NCBI GenBank assembly: GCA_030613055.1
Contig: JAUWMR010000022.1
Location: 1-64,000, forward strand
Reading direction: 5' to 3'
From: Desulfobacteraceae bacterium
GTDB lineage: Bacteria; Desulfobacterota; DSM-4660; Desulfatiglandales; Desulfatiglandaceae
Length of the DNA: 64,000 nucleotides
Shown here: positions 57,177 to 64,000 of the stretch, one piece after another
How the letters are laid out: every line of letters starts with the position of its first letter
How positions within the stretch are numbered: position 1 is the first letter of the stretch
Translations under genes and position numbers: made by a program
Notes under the pieces: generated by a model
What the model saw: the letters and a program-made list of their open reading frames with translations, nothing else
What the model was told of the DNA's origin: nothing
Database searches by the model: none

Positions 57177-60100
57177 ATGAAAAAGCTGTTCAGGTTATCC
57201 ATATTATCCATCCTCCTCCTTATCCCCAACTCGCTATTTGCCGAAGCTCCGGCCATCACGGCCCTTACCATCACTGATGGGCCCACGGAAGGTGCAAGCT
57301 ATGTTGGTATTTTGGGAACGGGTTTTACAAAAGACACGGTATTTCAGTTTGACAATGAGCGTGTCATATTCAAGCGGTTTATAGATCCTACCAGGGTATA
57401 TATCCTTACTGTTGAACATCTACAGGAAGGCCCTGTGGATGTAAGCGCCACCAATTCTGAAGGGACAGGTGTCCTGCCGTCCGCCTTTACCTTTCAAAAC
57501 ACAACCCCCGCTTTAAACAGGATCAACCTGGATAATGGTGTTACAGAGGGAAACACCTCTATCCATTTCTATGGCAGCCATTTTACATCTGACATGACTG
57601 TGACATTCGGTGACGGGGAATCTATTGTGCGCCGGTTTTATCACTCCCGCCGGATGAAATGCTTTACCCCTCCCCACAGCGCGGGCGCCGTGGATGTCAC
57701 CGTGACAAATATTCATGGAACGGATGTATTATCCGGGGCCTATACCTTTCAAAATGACCCGCCTGTTATCACGAGGATCTTGCCTGAAGAAGGGATTATC
57801 CAGGGCGGGACCCTAATCAGAATATGGGGCAGGAATTTCAGGGCAACAGACACATGGGACTTTGGGGGCTCTCCTTCAGAGCTTCAGACATTCACATATC
57901 CCGGAGGGGGCCAGCAGATAATTGATTCCAACTGTGTCAGGGTCATGACCACATCCCATGAAGTACCGGAACCAGTTTCCGTAAGCGTTATATCCCATGC
58001 AGGCACGACGAGTGTGGATGGTCTTTACACCTACACGGCATCACCGCCTGAGATCACCACCATATCACCCAACAAGGGATTCCCTGACGGGGGATCAAGC
58101 ACCTGGATATGGGGAAGCAATTTCACGGAAGATATGACAGTGGATTTTGGAGGTTCCCCCGCCACAATTACAAGGTTCAGGAACAGTTCCCTTGTAAGGG
58201 TCAGGACATCTGCACATGATCCCGGTCTTGTGAATGTGACGGCCACTACAGAGAATGGCTCGGTAATCAACCATAGCGGCTTTACGTATCTGGATACAAT
58301 TCCTGTTATTAGTTATCTCTGGCCCAATAACGGTGTGATTGAGGGAAACACCTATGTGACGATAAGGGGCAGGAACTTCAAGGAAAGCGGCACTACAGTA
58401 TGTTTTGGTGAGACAGAGCAGGAGGAAATAAATGTACGCAATTCAAATGCGCTCAGGCTCAAGACCGTGGCAGTGGCCGCACCCTGTGCCGTGGATGTTC
58501 ATGTCAATACGGATGAGGGAGAGGGTATTTTAGATAACGGCTTTGTATTTACACAAGAAAAACCCACCATCATCAGGGTGTATCCGCTTAAAGGATTAAC
58601 CTCGGGCAACCAGAGGCTTTATATCTATGGGGCTAATTTTACAGAGGACACCATCGTAAGGCTTGATAATGTGGTCCACCCCATAGATCGCTTCTATCAT
58701 TCAGACCGCTTGCGCATAAAGACCCTTGCCCACGAGGAGGGTAAGGTAGACGTGATCGTTGAAAACCCGAGAGGTTCATCAATCCTTGAAAAGGGATATG
58801 AATATTTAGGTGAAATGCCACCCGAGACCCCGGAAGGCGTGCCCTATATCCGCTATATAATCCCTGCCAAAGGACCTGTGTCAGGGGGCACCCTGGTCAC
58901 TATCGTAGGGGAAAACTTTTCCAGGGACATGATTAGCCTCTTTGGCAATGAACCGGTCAATCTACAGAGATATTACAATGACAAAAAGATAAGGATAATT
59001 ACACCTTCTGTATCTTCTTCAGGAACAGTGGACATCACCGTATCTGATGAGGATGGTTCCACAACCCTTACGGACGCGTTCAGATATACTAATGACCCGC
59101 CTGCTATAAATACCATCATCCCTGCACAGGGCTTTGTATACGGGGGCACATATGTAACGGTTTATGGAAACAACTTTTCAAAGGATATTGAACTGAGATT
59201 GGGAGGTATCAAGGCAAAGCTTCATAAATTTTATCACAGCGGGGCAGCACGGTTTTTGACATCTCCCGGCACAGAAGGGCCGTGTGATGTGACTATCACA
59301 ACAAAAGACGGCTCAGCCACATTAGATGACGGCTATATCTACGCGGTCTATGGCCCTCAAATAAGCAAGGTAAGCCCGAATCATGGCCCTCCCTCTGGTG
59401 GAAACAGGGTAGCTATCACGGGCTCATTCTTCACGCCTGATACCCGGGTCTATTTTGAAGACGTAGAAGCAACCAATATGCAATATCACCATACGCGCCG
59501 GATCAGTATGAGTGCGCCTGAAAAACCGGCAGAATCCACCCTGACCGTGGATATAACAGTACAGACATCCTTTGGCCAGACAACAGATGCCAATGCCTAT
59601 ACCTATGATACGACCGAACCCATGGTCAGCATAAGCGCTAATCCTGAGACTATCCAGACAGGCGGGTCTTCTACGCTTACGTGGTCTTCCACTGATGCCA
59701 ATTCATGCGTCATAGAACCCGGTATTGGTAGCGTTCCTGTAAACGGTTCAACCACAATATCACCCGCAGAGACTACTACGTATACCATCACGGCAACAGG
59801 TCCCGGCGGCACGGCTACTGACTCGGTGACCGTTACTGTGACCCATCCCCTACCAACGGTGAGTATATCAGCAAACCCTGAAACTGTCATGACAGGGGAA
59901 TCATCTATCCTCACCTGGACATCAACCAATGCCGATTCTGCCACCATTGATCAGGGTATTGGCAGCGTGCCTGTAAACGGTTCAACTTCAGTATCACCCA
60001 CAGAGACTACTACCTACACCATCACGGCCACGGGTCCCGGCGGCACGGCCACGGATTCTGCCATAGTGACGGTCATTACCTCTCCTGAAGATGTAGATTA

Positions 60101-63100
60101 CGGGCTTGACACGGATGAGCAGCAGGGCGGCGGAGGACTTGTGGGAGAGACCGTCCGGGTGCTGAACGGAAACGCCCTGGATAGCCGCACCGACCTCAGG
60201 TTCCCCTCCCCCCACAGGCTGGGCCTGGCCTTCCAGGCCGTGTACAATAGCCGGTCCGGTACTACAGGGTTTTTGGGCTATGGCTGGTCCCACATTTACG
60301 GGGCGGCCCTGGACCCCTCGTTCAACCACAACGGCGTCACCTACCTGAAGGTCGTGGATAGCACGGGCCGGGCCCGCTACTTCCTGGAGGGTGCGCCCGG
60401 TGAGTACGCCGGCGCGTTCAAGGAGCGGAGTCATGTGAAGTTGGAGTCGGGCGAGTATGTCTGGTATCGCCTGAACGGGACAAAGTATGGTTTTTCAGCT
60501 ACCGGTCAACTTTCCTGGATTGACGATGAAAAGGGAAACCGCTTGAACCTCGCCTATGATGCACAGGAGAGACCGCAGACGGTTACGGATGCAACAAGCG
60601 GCCGCACCCTGACCTTTAACTACAATGCGGACAGCAGGCTGGAGAGCATATCCGGTCCTGTGACAGCGGCAGTGCCGTCGGGGATCTGGGTGAGTTACGG
60701 GTATGACACAAATGGAAATCTTACCAGCGTAACCTACGCGGAGGGATCAGGGTTTGGCTATACCTATAATGATCCAAATGATATCCACAACCTCACGGAG
60801 AAGCTGGATAAGGCAGACCATCTATTAAATACATGGGCCTATGACAGTCAGGACCGGTGTGTCAATAATTTCAACGTCCGGGGCAGTGGGGTCAATATCA
60901 GCTATGTGAGTGAAAGCCAGGTGGGTGTGACAGATGCCTACGGTACTTTGCGGAGCTATACCCTGAACAGTATAGACGGCCGTAAAAGGGTGACTGCCAT
61001 GTCAGGCATTGCAGGAGCGCCTTACAGCGACAATAATGCCATCAGGTGGGTTTATGATACAGAAATGCGGCTTATTGAGGTTGAATATAAAGGAGGCACA
61101 ATAAACCGGTACCAGGACTATGATGACAGGGGCAATCCCGGAACTGTGAGACTTGCATCTGGCACGCCCGAGCAGAGGATAATCACATATACATTCCACC
61201 CGGAGATCAATGTACCCCTGACCCGCACCGAGGTCAGTGTCCTTGGTGGGGGGAACAAGGTGACCATATGGGATTATGACACTGACTACAATACAACCCC
61301 TAATGAAAACCCCGCTGCATTGCTTTCCCGGATCGTGGAACAGGGTTTTACCAAAAACAGCGCAGGGGGTGTTATATCGTATGAGCATGTCACAACATTG
61401 ACGTATAATGCCAAAGGCCAGGTGATTTCTATTGACGGGCCAAAGCCCGGAAATACTGATATTACAAATTTTTCATATGATGGGACAACAGGAAATCTTC
61501 TTTCTCTCACAAGACCCCTTATTGGCAGCACCACTTTTTCAGGCTATGATGCCTCAGGAAAGGTAGGTCTTATCACCGATGTAAACGGTCAATCAAAGGG
61601 ATTTTCCTATGATGGGAGGGGCAGGATTACCACCATTACCAATAATGCTGATTCAAGCTCGACCACTATTGCTTATAATACTGCCGGTCAACCACAATCC
61701 GTAACCGATCCTGATAGTATAACCAGGTCCTTTGACTATGATACGGACTATGGTAGACTGACAAGGATCACGGATATGGAAGGAGACTATATCGCCTATC
61801 AGTATGATGCCCAGGGAAACAAGATAGAGATGAGCAAGCATGCGGCATCAGGCACCCGTACCTACAGGAAAAGATGGGATTTTCAGCAACCTGACATGCC
61901 GGGCAAGCTTTTTAAGGAGATCAGGGCAGATGATACCTTTACAGGGTACGGGTATGACAATGACGGGAACATCGCTTCCGTGATCGATAACGAGGGCAAT
62001 ACTACCATGTATGATTACGATCCCCTCAACCGGCTTACCACGGTAACACAACCTGGAAATGCCGTTAGCTCCTACGGGTATGATACACATGGCAACCTGG
62101 TATCTGTTTCCGATGCGGAAGGACACCAGACCATATACAACTACGATGACATGGGCAGGGTGGTCTCCACAAGTTCACCTGACACAGGCACTGTGACCCA
62201 TGTCTACGATGAAGCGGGAAATCCCGTTGAAAAGACCGATGCAAAAGGGATCACGGTTACGTATACCTATGACATCCTTAACAGGATAATGGCTATCCAT
62301 TTTCCTGATTCAGCCCAGGATATTTCCTATACCTATGATGCAGGTGTTAACGGTATGGGAAGACGCACCGGCATAACTGATCCATCAGGGATAATGACAT
62401 TTGCATATGATGCAAGGGGAAGGCTCACGGGCAAGACCAGTGACGTATATAGCCACAGCTATACCGTAGGAACTACCTATTCTCCTGGTAACAGGGTGAT
62501 GAATGTGACGTATCCTTCAGGAAGGAGCATGGATTATACCCGTGACACCATGGGAAGGATGAAGGATTTAGCTACCACGTATGATGGAAACACCGTCACC
62601 CTAATAAGCAACATGACATATAACCCATTTGGAAGTCCAAAGGGTATAAGTACTGGTTCCGGCGGGGAGGTCGATAACGTTTCCGGGGAGTGTGGCTGTG
62701 TCACAGTAGCCAATCCTGGTGAGCAGATGGAGCGCACCTTTAACTATGATGGAAACAGTAATCTTACAAGTATAGTGGGAACTAACACTCCATGGTACAA
62801 CCAGACATTCACTTACGATGCCCTGAATCGCCTGATTAATGCCGAAGGTATGTACGGAACCATCGGTTATACTTATGATATGGTGGGTAACAGGGTGACC
62901 CGGACGGTGAATGATGACACAGAGAACTATTCATACCTCCCTGGAACTAATAAACTGGATACAATCACCGATCCTGGTGATACTGTGACGTATACCTATG
63001 ATGAAAACGGAAATATCACTGGCATAGGAGATAAGGTTCTCAGTTACAACCAGAACAACCGGCTCATACGGGTAGAAGAAGACTCGACGGTACTCGGAGA

Positions 63101-63989
63101 ATACACCTATAATGGATCAGGCCAAAGAGTGGTCAAGGCATCAAGTGGAGTCACCACAATTTACCACTATGACTTAAACGGCAAGTTGATAGCAGAGAGC
63201 GAGCCGGACGGCGCCATGACAAAAGAGTACCTGTACATGGGCAAGATTCGTACTGCAATGGTGGAAGTAAGCAGTGGTGCCATGTATTATTACCTCAATG
63301 ATCGTTTAGGCAGTCCGCTACTTATGACAGATGATACCGGTACTGTGGTCTGGGAGGCATACTACAAGCCCTTTGGTGAAGCTACCACAAATCCCAATTC
63401 TTCTGTGGTGAATAACATCAGGTTGCCCGGCCAATATTATGACCAGGAGACCGGTCTCCATTACAACTACCACCGTTACTATAATCCAAAGACGGGGAGG
63501 TATTTGAGAGCAGATCCGATTGGGTTGGTTGGTGGGATAAACCTCTATCCGTATGTTCAAAATAATCCTATATTATTAATTGATCCTTTAGGTCTAATAG
63601 ACTGGGATGAAATAAAGAAGGCATTTAAACGTCCCGAGGACTCCGCAATAAGGACTGCTGTTCAGCTACTTGATATTGTTCCGATACCTCATCCAGTTTA
63701 TCAGATTTCTATGGAGGTAAGTGCTGCCATTACAACAGGGATCGATATTTGGGTTGCGGATGTTTCTTGGTATAGGAAATTAGCCGCTGGAGCTGTAACA
63801 GTATATGGTTTGGGCGGGGCTTTTCAAATGGTGCCCACAGCTCCCACTATATTATTGGGTACTGCTGTTGATCTGTCAGCCTTTGTAGCCATTGCCTATC
63901 TGTTGGGAGACGATCCATGCGCTCTTATCGAAAGAATGATTGATAATTCAAAACTGTTTGATGAGAGTGAAAGCAGTCAATGTGAATAA
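57177..63989 (+). CDS. giant secreted IPT/TIG-RHS (YD-repeat) protein with variable C-terminal tip
   Basis: 2270 residues. Signal peptide at 1-22 (FRLSILSILLLIPNSLFA). Nine IPT/TIG Ig-like domains follow to about 810, each opening like PPVITRILPEEG with a GGT-x-x-x-I-x-G-x-N-F core. Two near-identical Ig-like modules (about 811-965) start VSISANPET and end GGTATDSVTVTV. The RHS part (about 978-2140) has an N-terminal DUF6531-like start (GNALDSRTDLRFPS) and many YD repeats (YDxxGNL/YDPLNRLT). The core RYYNPKTGRYLRADPIGL and NPILLIDPLG near 2097-2140 precedes a tip of 130 residues. RHS proteins are delivered toxins or adhesins; the tip is hydrophobic and unlike any toxin I know. An immunity gene, if any, would be beyond the window. 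Confidence 0.95.
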   Translation: MKKLFRLSILSILLLIPNSLFAEAPAITALTITDGPTEGASYVGILGTGFTKDTVFQFDNERVIFKRFIDPTRVYILTVEHLQEGPVDVSATNSEGTGVLPSAFTFQNTTPALNRINLDNGVTEGNTSIHFYGSHFTSDMTVTFGDGESIVRRFYHSRRMKCFTPPHSAGAVDVTVTNIHGTDVLSGAYTFQNDPPVITRILPEEGIIQGGTLIRIWGRNFRATDTWDFGGSPSELQTFTYPGGGQQIIDSNCVRVMTTSHEVPEPVSVSVISHAGTTSVDGLYTYTASPPEITTISPNKGFPDGGSSTWIWGSNFTEDMTVDFGGSPATITRFRNSSLVRVRTSAHDPGLVNVTATTENGSVINHSGFTYLDTIPVISYLWPNNGVIEGNTYVTIRGRNFKESGTTVCFGETEQEEINVRNSNALRLKTVAVAAPCAVDVHVNTDEGEGILDNGFVFTQEKPTIIRVYPLKGLTSGNQRLYIYGANFTEDTIVRLDNVVHPIDRFYHSDRLRIKTLAHEEGKVDVIVENPRGSSILEKGYEYLGEMPPETPEGVPYIRYIIPAKGPVSGGTLVTIVGENFSRDMISLFGNEPVNLQRYYNDKKIRIITPSVSSSGTVDITVSDEDGSTTLTDAFRYTNDPPAINTIIPAQGFVYGGTYVTVYGNNFSKDIELRLGGIKAKLHKFYHSGAARFLTSPGTEGPCDVTITTKDGSATLDDGYIYAVYGPQISKVSPNHGPPSGGNRVAITGSFFTPDTRVYFEDVEATNMQYHHTRRISMSAPEKPAESTLTVDITVQTSFGQTTDANAYTYDTTEPMVSISANPETIQTGGSSTLTWSSTDANSCVIEPGIGSVPVNGSTTISPAETTTYTITATGPGGTATDSVTVTVTHPLPTVSISANPETVMTGESSILTWTSTNADSATIDQGIGSVPVNGSTSVSPTETTTYTITATGPGGTATDSAIVTVITSPEDVDYGLDTDEQQGGGGLVGETVRVLNGNALDSRTDLRFPSPHRLGLAFQAVYNSRSGTTGFLGYGWSHIYGAALDPSFNHNGVTYLKVVDSTGRARYFLEGAPGEYAGAFKERSHVKLESGEYVWYRLNGTKYGFSATGQLSWIDDEKGNRLNLAYDAQERPQTVTDATSGRTLTFNYNADSRLESISGPVTAAVPSGIWVSYGYDTNGNLTSVTYAEGSGFGYTYNDPNDIHNLTEKLDKADHLLNTWAYDSQDRCVNNFNVRGSGVNISYVSESQVGVTDAYGTLRSYTLNSIDGRKRVTAMSGIAGAPYSDNNAIRWVYDTEMRLIEVEYKGGTINRYQDYDDRGNPGTVRLASGTPEQRIITYTFHPEINVPLTRTEVSVLGGGNKVTIWDYDTDYNTTPNENPAALLSRIVEQGFTKNSAGGVISYEHVTTLTYNAKGQVISIDGPKPGNTDITNFSYDGTTGNLLSLTRPLIGSTTFSGYDASGKVGLITDVNGQSKGFSYDGRGRITTITNNADSSSTTIAYNTAGQPQSVTDPDSITRSFDYDTDYGRLTRITDMEGDYIAYQYDAQGNKIEMSKHAASGTRTYRKRWDFQQPDMPGKLFKEIRADDTFTGYGYDNDGNIASVIDNEGNTTMYDYDPLNRLTTVTQPGNAVSSYGYDTHGNLVSVSDAEGHQTIYNYDDMGRVVSTSSPDTGTVTHVYDEAGNPVEKTDAKGITVTYTYDILNRIMAIHFPDSAQDISYTYDAGVNGMGRRTGITDPSGIMTFAYDARGRLTGKTSDVYSHSYTVGTTYSPGNRVMNVTYPSGRSMDYTRDTMGRMKDLATTYDGNTVTLISNMTYNPFGSPKGISTGSGGEVDNVSGECGCVTVANPGEQMERTFNYDGNSNLTSIVGTNTPWYNQTFTYDALNRLINAEGMYGTIGYTYDMVGNRVTRTVNDDTENYSYLPGTNKLDTITDPGDTVTYTYDENGNITGIGDKVLSYNQNNRLIRVEEDSTVLGEYTYNGSGQRVVKASSGVTTIYHYDLNGKLIAESEPDGAMTKEYLYMGKIRTAMVEVSSGAMYYYLNDRLGSPLLMTDDTGTVVWEAYYKPFGEATTNPNSSVVNNIRLPGQYYDQETGLHYNYHRYYNPKTGRYLRADPIGLVGGINLYPYVQNNPILLIDPLGLIDWDEIKKAFKRPEDSAIRTAVQLLDIVPIPHPVYQISMEVSAAITTGIDIWVADVSWYRKLAAGAVTVYGLGGAFQMVPTAPTILLGTAVDLSAFVAIAYLLGDDPCALIERMIDNSKLFDESESSQCE

Positions 63990-64000
63990 ATTCATTTTAT

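Noticed and set aside
63590-63989. Assigning the RHS tip to a known toxin family
   Set aside because: No catalytic motif of nuclease, deaminase, ADP-ribosyltransferase or protease toxins could be seen; only hydrophobic stretches are visible.

Overview
This 64 kb window looks like chromosome from a medium-GC Desulfobacterota (former Deltaproteobacteria), probably an anaerobe of the sulfate-reducing or syntrophic type. The assignment rests on gene content rather than on any marker phylogeny. The content includes a branched-chain-type ABC transporter linked to an acyl-CoA ligase, NIL-domain ferredoxin, NuoE/NuoF-GltD electron-transfer proteins, FMN glutamate-synthase-like proteins, a GAF-ANTAR regulator, a zinc-type L28, and intergenic repeats of the 'GTCATTCCCGCGAAGGCGGG' kind. 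No rRNA, tRNA, CRISPR array or intact IS element was seen.

Layout. 1-3.5 kb (minus): a PadR-controlled set of PadR, MBL-fold hydrolase, ferredoxin-nitroreductase and a MATE exporter that runs off the left edge. 3.7-11.7 kb (plus): a DUF1992 protein, then a LivMHGF transporter with acyl-CoA ligase, periplasmic binding protein and lipoprotein, closed by a terminator. 11.9-13.2 kb: PilZ and CheR signalling proteins. 13.7-26.1 kb (minus): a nitrogen block with a PurF paralogue that has lost its glutaminase residues, CarB, AsnA, GdhA, a receiver/PEP-synthase-like protein and an FMN glutamate-synthase-like protein. 26.4-32.9 kb (plus, divergent): a redox cluster of NuoE with a zinc-ribbon tail, a NuoF-GltD fusion, a ferredoxin subunit and a second, frameshifted FMN glutamate-synthase-like gene. 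33.0-36.8 kb (minus): tandem RadC-type HhH protein, a DNA methyltransferase with a possible nuclease domain, and a translationally coupled GAF-ANTAR regulator. 37-44.2 kb: housekeeping genes mpl, rpmB, relA/spoT, proS and ispG. 44.2-45.4 kb: gene-free and rich in inverted repeats. 45.4-55.6 kb: two paralogous aminotransferases, NIL-ferredoxin, hipBA, a deleted type ISP restriction gene, mnmA, mtaB and a Leu/Glu-type dehydrogenase. 55.6-64 kb: a possible sigma-54-driven pair, a membrane-anchored HEAT protein and a 2270-residue IPT/TIG-RHS protein.

The most striking signal is an ANTAR-type attenuator in the leader of the minus-strand FMN glutamate-synthase-like gene (26137-26220). It has two hairpins with hexaloops AAAGGA and AAAGGC (A at position 1, G at position 4). 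The second hairpin overlaps a strong intrinsic terminator, and a near-consensus promoter lies just upstream. A GAF-ANTAR protein, the class of regulator that binds such RNAs, is encoded about 7 kb away. Together with GdhA, AsnA, CarB and the glutamate-synthase-like genes this suggests a nitrogen-responsive region controlled by RNA antitermination. The divergent redox cluster may supply electrons to the FMN proteins, but a single-base frameshift and a stop-separated ferredoxin remnant suggest that it is decaying or contains sequence errors.

Other points of interest are the pseudo-glutaminase PurF, the paired palindromes upstream of a sigma-54-like promoter before the RHS gene, a second attenuator-like leader in front of one aminotransferase, and a MITE-like repeat family.
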